Positions 1 through 5,622 are shown, counted from the first letter of the stretch. The stretch: DNA of 9,425 bases from an uncultured Clostridia bacterium (GCA_938049125.1 CALICR010000213.1:1-9425); one strand, 5' to 3'. Notes: generated by a model not told the origin, from the letters alone. A program made the numbers and translations.

Positions 1-150
1 CGCATCAACGAGTCCGCCAAGGAGCTCTACGGCATCGACAACTTCTCCGACATGATCGCCGACGAGACCGTCACCACCGACATGGAAGAGCTCTACAACT
101 GGCTGACCGAAAAGGGTCACCCGGTCCTCGAGATGGAGCCCCTGATGTAA
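1..150 (+). CDS. C-terminal end of an unidentified protein (5' cut by window edge)
   Basis: The frame is open from base 1 and ends at TAA (148-150), giving the last 49 residues of a protein that begins upstream of the window. The tail is acidic and soluble-looking, starting RINESAKELYGIDNF and ending PVLEMEPLM, with no membrane segment. Codon use is strongly biased to C/G in third positions, as in the other real genes here, and a strong intrinsic terminator follows 23 bases after the stop, so it is the end of a genuine transcription unit. I do not recognise the family from this fragment and give no function. The rest of the gene lies outside the window. Confidence 0.85.
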   Translation, partial: RINESAKELYGIDNFSDMIADETVTTDMEELYNWLTEKGHPVLEMEPLM

Positions 151-173
151 TTTCTCCGCACCCCAAACGCACC

Positions 174-209
174 CCGGCCGGAACCAACTGGTTCCGGCCG
201 GTTCTTTAT
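174..209 (+). terminator. Intrinsic terminator of the first transcription unit
   Basis: A perfect 12-bp GC-rich stem (174-185 pairing with 190-201, CCGGCCGGAACC/GGTTCCGGCCGG) closes a 4-base AACT loop and is followed by a T-rich tract (TTCTTTAT). It sits 23 bases after the stop codon at 150, so it ends transcription from the upstream + gene. Confidence 0.9.
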
Positions 210-221
210 CTTTCCGCGTGT

Positions 222-240
222 ATGCCCGCCCTGCGGGCAT
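222..240. repeat. Short perfect palindrome (ATGCCCGC-3-GCGGGCAT)
   Basis: Bases 222-229 and 233-240 form a perfect 8-bp inverted repeat around a 3-base CCT loop, directly beside the 132-base repeat element that begins at 242. There is no T-run after it, so it is not an obvious terminator. It may be part of the intergenic repeat mosaic. I do not see the same palindrome next to the other copies. Confidence 0.6.
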
Positions 241-241
241 C

Positions 242-373
242 CCTTGCCTCTCCCGCTGAGGTGGCCGAGCGAAGCGAGGACGGAGAGGGAGGGCTGCGAC
301 AATGCCCCCACCAAAGGCGGAATAGCCCTCTCAGTCACCTGCGGTGACAGCTCTCCCAAAGGGAGAGCCAAGG
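242..373. repeat. Intergenic repeat element, copy A (full length, imperfect terminal inverted repeats)
   Basis: This 132-base element starts CCTTGCCTCTCCC and ends GGGAGAGCCAAGG. Its ends are imperfect inverted repeats of each other. It carries the internal blocks GGTGGCCGAGCGAAGCGAGG (left half) and CTCTCAGTCACCTGCGGTGA (right half, containing the hairpin GTCACC-TGC-GGTGAC). A second full copy of the same overall length lies at 6825-6956 and a right-half copy at 6628-6676. Compared with the second full copy, this one lacks about four bases in the left hairpin (CTCTCCCGCTGAGG against CTCTCCCTCTGGGAGAGG). It encodes nothing convincing and lies between two convergent transcription units. It resembles small non-autonomous palindromic elements (REP- or MITE-like); how it moves or what it does is unknown to me. 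Confidence 0.8.
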
Positions 374-385
374 GGCGGGGCTGAT

Positions 386-422
386 AAAAAAACGCGGCCC
401 CGGGATGGTCCGGGGCCGCGTT
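386..422 (-). terminator. Intrinsic terminator of the glycosyltransferase operon
   Basis: Read on the minus strand, a perfect 11-bp stem (410-420 with 393-403, CGCGGCCCCGG/CCGGGGCCGCG) closes a 6-base loop, can be extended by two A-T pairs, and is followed by a run of seven T's (A's at 386-392 on +). It lies 16 bases downstream of the minus-strand gene ending at 438. Confidence 0.9.
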
Positions 423-437
423 GTCTGCGGGGGCGAT

Positions 438-1544
438 TCAGTTATGCTCCGCCAGCTCGGCGGCGATGCGGCAGACGGCTTCGGCGGCGTGTTCGGGGAA
501 CGCACCGGTGCGGCGGGCCACCATGGCTTCAAGGCCTGCGGGCTCCTCCAGGAGCTTGACGGCGCGGACGGCGACCTCGAGGCCCGACCGGCCCGCGGCG
601 GCGTAGCCCCGGGACGTCATAAACTGGAGGTTCCGGCTCTCGCAGCCGGGCACGGCGTTGATGTAGAGCAGCGGCGTGCCCGCGGCCACGGCCTCGGTGG
701 TGCTCAGGCCGCCCGCCTTGGTGATGAGCAGATCCGCCGCGCAGACGAGGCGCGCCATGTCCTTGGTATAGCCCAGGATGCGGACCTTCTTGCTTCGGCG
801 GAACACCGCCGCCAGCCGCCGGTACATGCTCCGGTTGCTGCCGCAGACCACCATGAGCCGGTCCTCCGGCCGAAGCCGTGGGGCCAGCAAGCCTGCGATC
901 TGCGGGATGGGGCCGCAGCCCATGCTGCCGCCCGCCATGACGAGGAGCCGCCCGCCCTCCGGCACGCCGAGGCTCCGGCGCAGGGCCGCCCGGTCCCGGT
1001 GCTCCGTGAATTCGGGCCGCACCGGCAGACCCGCCGCCTCGATGCGGTCTGCGGGCACCCCGGCAGCGATGAACTCGTCCCGCAGCGCCGCGTGGGGGAT
1101 GAGGAAGCGGTCCACGTCCAGCTGGCCCACGCCGGGACTGCACGTGTAGTCCGTGGCGATGAAGCAGGCGGGCAGGCTCAGCTCGCCCCGGCGGCGCAGC
1201 TCCGTCACCATCATAGCGGCGAAGACGTGGACGCAGAGGATGACGTCGGGCTGCCGGTCCCGGATGGCCTCCGCCAGCTGGTCCGCGCCGCGGATGATCT
1301 GGCGGTTCATGCGCACCGGCGGGTGCTTCTCCTCATAGCGGTAGCCGACGCCGTAGAGCTTCGGCATATGGCGGTAGGAAAACTCGTGGCCCTTCGTGAT
1401 AAACTCCGCCGCCGACGGCGGCAGAAAGCCGAGGACGTTGACGGCTTCCCAGCGATTTCCCTCCCGCTCCAGCACCGCGCCGATGGCTGCGGCGGTGGAG
1501 TTGTGGCCGCCCCCGGTGGAGCAGGACAGCAGCAGTGCCTTCAT
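438..1544 (-). CDS. UgtP/MGDG-synthase-type glycosyltransferase (diacylglycerol glucosyltransferase-like)
   Basis: The 368-residue protein is a two-domain GT-B glycosyltransferase of the MGDG synthase/UgtP group (GT28). What shows this: an N-terminal acceptor-domain loop CSTGGGHNSTA (residues 8-18, the place of the GxGH-type loop in this family), the linker-domain start MAGGSMGCG (203-211), and the sugar-nucleotide site TKAGGLSTTEAVAAGTPLL (275-293) followed by PGCESRN (299-305). Known members transfer sugar from UDP-sugar to diacylglycerol at the inner face of the membrane to make glycolipids or lipoteichoic acid anchors. The exact sugar and the number of transfers cannot be read from the sequence. 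Length is typical. The start ATG overlaps the stop of the upstream gene (ATGA, 1541-1544) and has GGAGG (1552-1556) 7 bases upstream, so the two are translationally coupled. No symbol is assigned because UgtP itself is only one member of the group. Confidence 0.85.
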   Translation of the reverse strand: MKALLLSCSTGGGHNSTAAAIGAVLEREGNRWEAVNVLGFLPPSAAEFITKGHEFSYRHMPKLYGVGYRYEEKHPPVRMNRQIIRGADQLAEAIRDRQPDVILCVHVFAAMMVTELRRRGELSLPACFIATDYTCSPGVGQLDVDRFLIPHAALRDEFIAAGVPADRIEAAGLPVRPEFTEHRDRAALRRSLGVPEGGRLLVMAGGSMGCGPIPQIAGLLAPRLRPEDRLMVVCGSNRSMYRRLAAVFRRSKKVRILGYTKDMARLVCAADLLITKAGGLSTTEAVAAGTPLLYINAVPGCESRNLQFMTSRGYAAAGRSGLEVAVRAVKLLEEPAGLEAMVARRTGAFPEHAAEAVCRIAAELAEHN

Positions 1545-2011
1545 TTCGTTTCCTCCCTCTTTTTCAGCTTCCGCCAGATGGCTGCGAGGCGCGGGCGGTT
1601 GTAGCGCTGGATGATGAGAAACGGCAGGTTGCCCAGGCCGTTGAAGATGACGTAGACCAGAATGGCCCAGGGGCTGCGCATCAGAAGGAACACCGGCACG
1701 GAGAGCACAAGCTCCGCCCCGTGGACCAGCTCCGCCACGCAGGTCTCCCGCAGGACGGCCTCGGCCTCGGCGGCGGTGCGCGGGGCCCGCTTCTTTACCA
1801 TGTCACCCATGCGGCGGCTCATATCCGGCACCTTGTCCTTCCAGTCCCGGACGCGCAGCGCCCGGTAAAGCGCCCCGCTCTCCTCCCACCTCCAGGGGGT
1901 CCAGGGCCGCCGGTCCGGGTGGAACCAGCGCCGCGGCAGCGCCTGGCCGACGGGATGGGCCAGCAGGCCCAGCAGCGCCAGATAGAGGATCGACGCAAGC
2001 AGTCCATGCAT
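1541..2011 (-). CDS. CrtO-like small membrane acyltransferase (glycosyl-4,4'-diaponeurosporenoate acyltransferase family)
   Basis: This is a 156-residue membrane protein with an N-terminal hydrophobic segment (about residues 2-19) and a longer hydrophobic stretch at about 101-136. Features I associate with the CrtO family are the RDWKDKVPD block (55-63), ETCVAELVH (89-97) and the C-terminal N-x6-IIQRYNRPRL signature (about 129-142). In Staphylococcus aureus, CrtO attaches a fatty acid to the sugar of staphyloxanthin. No carotenoid genes are in this window. The overlap with a lipid glycosyltransferase suggests acylation of a glycolipid instead, which is inference. The start is chosen at ATG 2011, with AAGGAG (2021-2026) 9 bases upstream. 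A TTG one codon earlier (2014, spacing 6) is an equally possible start and adds one residue. It is the first gene of a two-gene operon. Confidence 0.75.
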   Translation of the reverse strand: MHGLLASILYLALLGLLAHPVGQALPRRWFHPDRRPWTPWRWEESGALYRALRVRDWKDKVPDMSRRMGDMVKKRAPRTAAEAEAVLRETCVAELVHGAELVLSVPVFLLMRSPWAILVYVIFNGLGNLPFLIIQRYNRPRLAAIWRKLKKREETK

Positions 2012-2047
2012 CAAAAATTTCTCCTTCTCGGTAGCATTTGCAGTCTC

Positions 2048-2075
2048 ATTGTATCATATCTAGGCTTTCTGTCAA
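2048..2075 (-). promoter_or_regulatory. Sigma-A promoter of the crtO-like/glycosyltransferase operon
   Basis: On the minus strand there is a perfect -35 TTGACA (2070-2075) and a -10 TACAAT (2048-2053), separated by 16 bases. Transcription would start near 2041, about 30 bases before the start codon at 2011, so the leader is short with no room for a riboswitch. Confidence 0.85.
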
Positions 2076-2124
2076 GATTCTCCACCAAATGCCGCATTCG
2101 CCCAAACTGCGCCGGACTTGCCCC

Positions 2125-2153
2125 TTGTATTTGGGCCACCCGGACGGTATAAT
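2125..2153 (+). promoter_or_regulatory. Sigma-A promoter of the MFS transporter gene
   Basis: A perfect -10 TATAAT (2148-2153) lies 17 bases after a weaker -35 TTGTAT (2125-2130). Transcription would start near 2160, about 45 bases before the chosen start codon at 2205. The promoter is back to back with the minus-strand promoter at 2048-2075, 50 bases apart. Confidence 0.75.
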
Positions 2154-2192
2154 AAATCATAATAGTCCATGCCACCTTCACTTCACCTTCTC

Positions 2193-2197
2193 GGAGG
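2193..2197 (+). promoter_or_regulatory. Ribosome binding site that decides the MFS start
   Basis: GGAGG lies 7 bases before the ATG at 2205. The in-frame upstream ATG at 2169 has no purine-rich site before it and lies only about 10 bases after the expected transcription start, so 2205 is preferred. Confidence 0.75.
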
Positions 2198-2204
2198 CCT
2201 CGTT

Positions 2205-3452
2205 ATGGAACGCCGCAACACCCTTCGGACCCTCTCCGTGGTCCTGTTTCTCTACTATGGTGCCATCGGTTCCTGGAATTTCTGCATCGTTTACCTGCGC
2301 GAGCTGGGCTTCACCAGCGGCGAGCTTGGCTGGATGACCGCCGCAGGCACGGGCCTGGGGCTCATCGTGCTCCCCTTCCTTGGGGTGCTCAGCGACAAAG
2401 CCTCCTCGCCGCGCCGCATTCTGCTTTGCTGCGCTGCGGCCCTCATCCCGCTGAAGCTGCTGCTGCCCGTCACTGGTGCGCTGCTGGGTAAGGCCATCGT
2501 CCCCTTCGCCCTGCTCGTCGCCTTCAACCTCACCACCGTCCGCGCCGCCACCACCATGTCCGATGCCTGGACCGGCGACGTAGTCAGCCGCATGGGCCTG
2601 CCCCACGGACGGGTGCGCAGCTTCGGCTCCATCGGCCATGTATGCGTATCGCTGCTTTGCAGCCTGCTTATTGGGCCGGTGCTGCCGAGCTGGGCCTGTG
2701 CGCCCTTCTTCGCCCTGCTGAGCGCCGCGCTGTTCGCCGTCGTCCTCCGGGCCGGGCGGACCGTTCCGGACCTGCCCCGGACGCAGGGAGCCGCAGAGAC
2801 GGCGAAGGCCTCCACCGGCGTCTCACCGCTGCGGCTCGTACTGAGGAACTATTACTTCCTCATCTATCTCCTGCTGGTGCTGGGCTACTGCACCTTCCTG
2901 GGCCTTGTGGACCTGGACCTCAGCTACATCATGGACGCCATTGGCACACCCCGGAGCAATATCGGCCTCGTGGGCAGCTGGCGCGCCGCCGTAGAGGTGA
3001 TGGTCATGGCCCTGCTCTGCCGCCGGCCGCGCCGCCGGACCGGCACGCAGCTCTGGCTGCTCCTCACCCTCTCGGGAACGCTGGTGGGCCTCGAGCAGCT
3101 CTCCTACGCCGCTCTCACGGGCCTCGGCGGGATGCTGGCCGTCACAACCCTCACCGGCGCGGCGGGCGGCTTATACTACGGTCTCAATGCAAACTATGTC
3201 TTCGAGATTGTGGATCGGCGCGCCGCAGGCACCGCCATGTCCTTGGCGGCAGTGGTCCATTCCCTCATCGGTGTCGTGGGCGCAGCCCTCGGCGGCCGCA
3301 TCATTGAGCGCTACGGCGTCCTGACGCTGACCACCGGCGCGGGGCTGCTGATCCTCTCGCTGACGGCGCTCTTCGCCCTGCTCTGCGCGCTGGGGCGCTT
3401 CGTCTGGAAGCTGCCCTATGCGGGCGAGCAGACCTGCACCGGGCCTGAATGA
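2205..3452 (+). CDS. Major facilitator superfamily transporter (MFS_1-like), substrate unknown
   Basis: The 415-residue protein is hydrophobic throughout, with a pattern consistent with 12 membrane helices in two halves. The halves are joined by a hydrophilic central loop (about residues 183-208, containing RTVPDLPRTQG). The cytoplasmic loop after helix 2 carries GVLSDKASSPRR (60-71), a degenerate form of the MFS motif A (GxLaDrxGrR), and an equivalent GGRIIERYG (363-371) appears in the second half. The opening LYYGAIGSWNFCIVYLRELGFTSGELG resembles the LacY/nucleoside-permease-like MFS_1_like group, but the substrate cannot be told. The start at 2205 is chosen from its GGAGG. It is a single-gene unit transcribed divergently from the glycolipid operon. 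No regulator gene is adjacent. Confidence 0.88.
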   Translation: MERRNTLRTLSVVLFLYYGAIGSWNFCIVYLRELGFTSGELGWMTAAGTGLGLIVLPFLGVLSDKASSPRRILLCCAAALIPLKLLLPVTGALLGKAIVPFALLVAFNLTTVRAATTMSDAWTGDVVSRMGLPHGRVRSFGSIGHVCVSLLCSLLIGPVLPSWACAPFFALLSAALFAVVLRAGRTVPDLPRTQGAAETAKASTGVSPLRLVLRNYYFLIYLLLVLGYCTFLGLVDLDLSYIMDAIGTPRSNIGLVGSWRAAVEVMVMALLCRRPRRRTGTQLWLLLTLSGTLVGLEQLSYAALTGLGGMLAVTTLTGAAGGLYYGLNANYVFEIVDRRAAGTAMSLAAVVHSLIGVVGAALGGRIIERYGVLTLTTGAGLLILSLTALFALLCALGRFVWKLPYAGEQTCTGPE

Positions 3453-3461
3453 TTTATGCAA

Positions 3462-3492
3462 ACCGGACAAAGCGCGGCACTTCGCTTCCGGT
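3462..3492 (+). terminator. Possible weak terminator after the MFS gene
   Basis: ACCGGA (3462-3467) can pair with TCCGGT (3487-3492) and AGCG (3471-3474) with CGCT (3483-3486), leaving a 3-base bulge and an 8-base loop. Only a short T-run (TTTT, about 10 bases later) follows, so this is a weak or absent intrinsic terminator. The hairpin begins 10 bases after the MFS stop. Confidence 0.4.
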
Positions 3493-3528
3493 CCGATGCA
3501 CGGTTTTCCCCAAACTTGCAAAAGTGTA

Positions 3529-3557
3529 TTGACAATCGATTTTTGCGCGGCTATAAT
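3529..3557 (+). promoter_or_regulatory. Consensus sigma-A promoter of the met leader and metNIQ operon
   Basis: A perfect -35 TTGACA (3529-3534), a 17-base spacer and a perfect -10 TATAAT (3552-3557) make this the strongest promoter in the window. Transcription would start near 3564, giving a leader of about 245 bases before metN at 3809. A full-consensus promoter with a terminator in the leader fits control by attenuation rather than by a repressor, which is inference. Confidence 0.92.
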
Positions 3558-3597
3558 GGCCGCAGAAATTAGAATTGAGGAAAGGAGACGGGCTAGG

Positions 3598-3708
3598 ATG
3601 CATCGCGTGAACGGCTTTATGATGGATATGATGATGTGCATGCGCAGCGGCATGTGCATGGTTCGCTGCGCGGAAAAATCCGGCTCGCCTTGTTTCATAT
3701 CCAGATAG
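3598..3708 (+). CDS. Met-rich leader peptide (36 aa) of the metNIQ operon
   Basis: A 36-codon ORF starts at ATG 3598, about 34 bases after the expected transcription start, and ends at TAG (3706-3708). AAAGGAG (3581-3587) lies 10 bases before the ATG, slightly far but usable. Nine of the 36 residues are Met; eight of these fall in the 14 codons 8-21 (3619-3660), including the run MMDMMMCM. Four Cys (positions 14, 20, 24, 32) are also present. The peptide has no membrane segment or domain. Met codons packed upstream of a terminator that precedes methionine-transport genes is the hallmark of a ribosome-stalling leader peptide: scarce charged Met-tRNA would stall the ribosome on this run and change downstream folding. 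I have not seen this leader described and base the role on composition and position. An alternative is a small metal-binding protein (Met/Cys-rich), which I consider less likely given the context. Confidence 0.75.
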   Translation: MHRVNGFMMDMMMCMRSGMCMVRCAEKSGSPCFISR

Positions 3709-3716
3709 ACGCCTGT

Positions 3717-3773
3717 GCCGCCCGGAGAAGGGGCGGATGATTGACGGATCATTTGGACCGGAAGCAATGCGGC
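3717..3773 (+). promoter_or_regulatory. Candidate antiterminator/anti-antiterminator region of the met leader
   Basis: Two mutually exclusive folds can be drawn by eye. In one, CCGCCC (3718-3723) pairs locally with GGGCGG (3731-3736), and a small ATGAT/ATCAT hairpin (3737-3741 with 3748-3752) follows, leaving the terminator at 3756-3788 free to form. In the other, GCCGC (3717-3721) pairs with GCGGC (3769-3773), continued by CCGG (3722-3725) with CCGG (3758-3761) around a 7-base bulge. This uses both arms of the terminator and would prevent it. The leader ORF stops at 3708, so a ribosome finishing the peptide would cover part of 3717-3721. No folding energy was computed, so this is a proposal. 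Confidence 0.4.
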
Positions 3774-3788
3774 TTCCGGTCTATTTTT
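3756..3788 (+). terminator. Leader terminator (attenuator) upstream of metN
   Basis: A perfect 10-bp stem GACCGGAAGC/GCTTCCGGTC (3756-3765 with 3772-3781) closes a 6-base AATGCG loop and is followed by TATTTTTG. It lies 47 bases after the leader ORF stop and 20 bases before the metN start, inside the operon rather than at its end. It would therefore block metNIQ unless transcription reads through. Confidence 0.88.
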
Positions 3789-3793
3789 GTGTT

Positions 3794-3800
3794 GGGGGAG
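3794..3800 (+). promoter_or_regulatory. metN ribosome binding site
   Basis: GGGGGAG lies 8 bases before ATG 3809. The same frame is open from an ATG at 3737, but that ATG is upstream of the terminator hairpin and has no good ribosome binding site. It would add 24 unconserved residues, so 3809 is taken as the start. Confidence 0.8.
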
Positions 3801-3808
3801 AGAGAAAC

Positions 3809-4801
3809 ATGATCGAACTTCGGGGCCTCGGCAAGACCTTCCAGACCGCAAACGGCGACATCACCGCGCTGCGGGACATCAGCCTGACCATCGAGGACGG
3901 CGAAATTTTCGGCATCATCGGCCTGAGCGGCGCGGGCAAGAGCACGCTGGTGCGCTGCATCAACCTGCTGGAGCGGCCCACCGCCGGCGACGTGCTGGTG
4001 GACGGAAAGAGCCTCCTGCGTCTCAGCCGCAGGGAGCTGCTGGAGACCCGCCGGTCCATCGGCATGATCTTCCAGAGCTTCAACCTGCTGGAGCAGCGCA
4101 GCGTCCTCCGGAACGTCTGCTACCCCCTGGAGATCGCCGGGACCCCCAAGGAGGCGGCCAAGGCGCGGGCCCGGGAGCTGCTGGCCCTCGTGGGCCTCGC
4201 GGACCGCGAGAAGGCCTACCCCGCCCAGCTCTCCGGCGGCCAGAAGCAGCGCGTGGCCATCGCCCGTGCCCTGGCCACGAAGCCCCGCTACCTCCTCTGC
4301 GACGAGGCCACCTCGGCCCTGGACCCCAACACGACCCAGTCCATCCTCTCCCTCCTCAAGGAGATCAACAAGACCCTCGGCGTCACCATCGTGGTCATCA
4401 CCCATGAGATGCGGGTCATCGACCAGATCTGTGACCGCGTGGCCGTCATCGACCAGAGCCGCATCGCCGAGTCCGGCAAGGTGAGCGACGTCTTCACCTC
4501 GCCCCAGTCCAGGATCGCCCGGGAGCTGATTCTCCCCGGCAGCCAGTCCTCGGTGGAGACCGTCTCCGGCGGCCGCAAGATCCGGCTCATCTTCAACGGC
4601 GAGCGCGCCGAGCGCCCCGTCATCGCCAATATGATCCTCGCCTGTCAGGTCCACGCCAGCATCCTCGCGGCGGACACCCGCCTCATTGAGGGCAAGACCT
4701 ACGGCTACACCGTGCTGGCCCTGCCCGACGATCCCCGGCAGTTCGACCGCGTCATCGCCTGGCTGAACGAAAACCACAACACCTACCGGATGGAGGAGTG
4801 A
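3809..4801 (+). CDS. metN: Methionine ABC transporter ATP-binding protein MetN
   Basis: The 330-residue protein is the cytoplasmic ATPase of the MetNIQ importer (D/L-methionine and related compounds). All ABC motifs are intact: Walker A GLSGAGKST (38-46), Q-loop Q89, signature LSGGQKQRV (141-149), Walker B YLLCDEAT (161-168), D-loop SALD (169-172) and the switch histidine in ITHEM (H199). The C-terminal portion (about 257-330, KIRLIFNG to YRMEE) is the NIL/ACT-like domain. In MetN this domain binds methionine and inhibits transport (trans-inhibition), and it separates MetN from general amino-acid ATPases. Length is close to the usual 340 or so. The gene is followed after 3 bases by the permease gene, whose GGAGG lies inside the last metN codons, so translation is likely coupled. 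Expression should depend on read-through of the leader terminator. Confidence 0.95.
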   Translation: MIELRGLGKTFQTANGDITALRDISLTIEDGEIFGIIGLSGAGKSTLVRCINLLERPTAGDVLVDGKSLLRLSRRELLETRRSIGMIFQSFNLLEQRSVLRNVCYPLEIAGTPKEAAKARARELLALVGLADREKAYPAQLSGGQKQRVAIARALATKPRYLLCDEATSALDPNTTQSILSLLKEINKTLGVTIVVITHEMRVIDQICDRVAVIDQSRIAESGKVSDVFTSPQSRIARELILPGSQSSVETVSGGRKIRLIFNGERAERPVIANMILACQVHASILAADTRLIEGKTYGYTVLALPDDPRQFDRVIAWLNENHNTYRMEE

Positions 4802-4804
4802 GCC

Positions 4805-5485
4805 ATGTTTTCTGATATTTTCTACAAGATCTGGGACGCGGGCCTGATCCAGCTGGGCGTTTGGGAGACCATCTACCTGACGCTGATCCCCACGGTCATC
4901 GCCTACCTCCTCGGCCTGCCGCTGGGCGTGCTGCTCTGCGTCACCGACAAGGAGGGGCTGCACCCCCTGCCGGTGCTCAACAAAATTCTCAGCGTCTTCG
5001 TCAACATCTTCCGCTCCATTCCCTTCATCATCCTGATGGTCGCCATGCTGCCCGTCGCCAAGTTCCTGGTCGGCACGAGCCTCGGCAACAAGGCCATGAT
5101 CGTCACGCTGGTCATCGCCGCCGCGCCCTATGTGGCCCGGATGGTCGAAAGCTCCCTCAAGGAGGTGGACGCCGGCGTCATCGAGGCCGCCCAGGCCATG
5201 GGCACCTCCAATTTCCACATCGTCACCAAGGTGCTGATCCCGGAGGCGAAGCCCTCCCTCATCGTCGGGGCCGTCATCTCCACCGTCACCATCCTCGGCT
5301 ACAGCGCCATGGCCGCCACCATCGGCGGCACCGGCCTCGGCCAGATCGCCATCATCTATGGCCACCAGCGTTCCAAGCCCGACGTGATCTGGGTGTGCAT
5401 GATCCTTATCGTCATCATCGTCCAGGTCATTCAGGAGGTCGGCATGCTCATCGCGCGCCGCACCGATAAGCGAATCCGCAAGTAA
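4805..5485 (+). CDS. metI: Methionine ABC transporter permease MetI
   Basis: The 226-residue integral membrane protein has hydrophobic segments at about residues 21-46, 60-87, 96-113, 152-185 and 194-217, the five-helix arrangement usual for MetI. The cytoplasmic coupling loop EAAQAMGTSNFHIVTKVLIPEA (127-148) is the EAA motif that docks on MetN. GYSAMAATIGGTGLGQIAI (165-183) and the GHQR stretch (187-190) match the family. It forms the homodimeric channel with MetN on the cytoplasmic side and MetQ outside. GGAGG (4792-4796) is 8 bases upstream of the start. The stop TAA (5483-5485) overlaps the ribosome binding site of the next small ORF. Confidence 0.95.
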   Translation: MFSDIFYKIWDAGLIQLGVWETIYLTLIPTVIAYLLGLPLGVLLCVTDKEGLHPLPVLNKILSVFVNIFRSIPFIILMVAMLPVAKFLVGTSLGNKAMIVTLVIAAAPYVARMVESSLKEVDAGVIEAAQAMGTSNFHIVTKVLIPEAKPSLIVGAVISTVTILGYSAMAATIGGTGLGQIAIIYGHQRSKPDVIWVCMILIVIIVQVIQEVGMLIARRTDKRIRK

Positions 5486-5497
5486 GGAGGCGGGCCC

Positions 5498-5563
5498 ATG
5501 ACCTATCACCTCGCGGCCCACATCCGGGCCAACGGCCAATACCGGCGAATGTGCGCGGCCTGA
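5498..5563 (+). CDS. Putative 21-aa small ORF between metI and metQ, coinciding with a hairpin
   Basis: An ATG at 5498 preceded by AAGGAGG (5484-5490, spacing 7) opens a 21-codon frame ending at TGA (5561-5563). The peptide begins MTYHLAAHIRANG and ends QYRRMCAA; it is basic and has no recognised motif. In favour of translation: a better ribosome binding site than most genes in this window, and exact placement after the metI stop. Against: it is very short and lies almost entirely in a long inverted repeat (5512-5557), so base composition may be set by RNA structure. It could be a coupling or translation-control ORF for metQ, a small protein, or chance. Confidence 0.4.
   Translation: MTYHLAAHIRANGQYRRMCAA
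5512..5557 (+). other. Intercistronic imperfect hairpin between metI and metQ
   Basis: CGCG (5512-5515) pairs with CGCG (5554-5557) and CACAT (5519-5523) with ATGTG (5549-5553), after a 3-base bulge. Inside this, CCGG (5524-5527) pairs with CCGG (5542-5545) and GCC (5528-5530) with GGC (5534-5536). About 16 pairs are possible in 46 bases. No T-run follows, so it is not a classical terminator. It could stabilise or process the mRNA so that the binding protein metQ is made in different amounts from metNI, as is common for ABC operons; this is inference. Confidence 0.5.
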
Positions 5564-5622
5564 TGAAACCGCTCATTCACATAAAAACAACCCCATTGTC
5601 ATCAAAAAAGGAGAGTTTAACC

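Noticed and set aside
222..240. A terminator for the first gene in the 8-bp palindrome
   Set aside because: It lacks a T-run, and a strong terminator already lies at 174-209.
405..1604. A 399-codon open frame on + opposite the glycosyltransferase gene
   Set aside because: It is antisense to a gene with clear GT-B motifs, has His/Arg/Ala-rich meaningless composition and no ribosome binding site. Long antisense frames are expected at this GC content.
3558..3808. SAM-I, SMK or Met T-box riboswitch in the metN leader
   Set aside because: No S-box core and no T-box GGTGGnACCGCG motif or AGAAAGT-type specifier structure can be found. Most of the leader is taken up by the small ORF and the terminator.
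3749..5539. A 596-codon open frame on - across metN and metI
   Set aside because: It is antisense to two genes with intact motifs, and the translation is extremely Asp/Gly/His-rich as expected for an antisense shadow of GC-rich codons.
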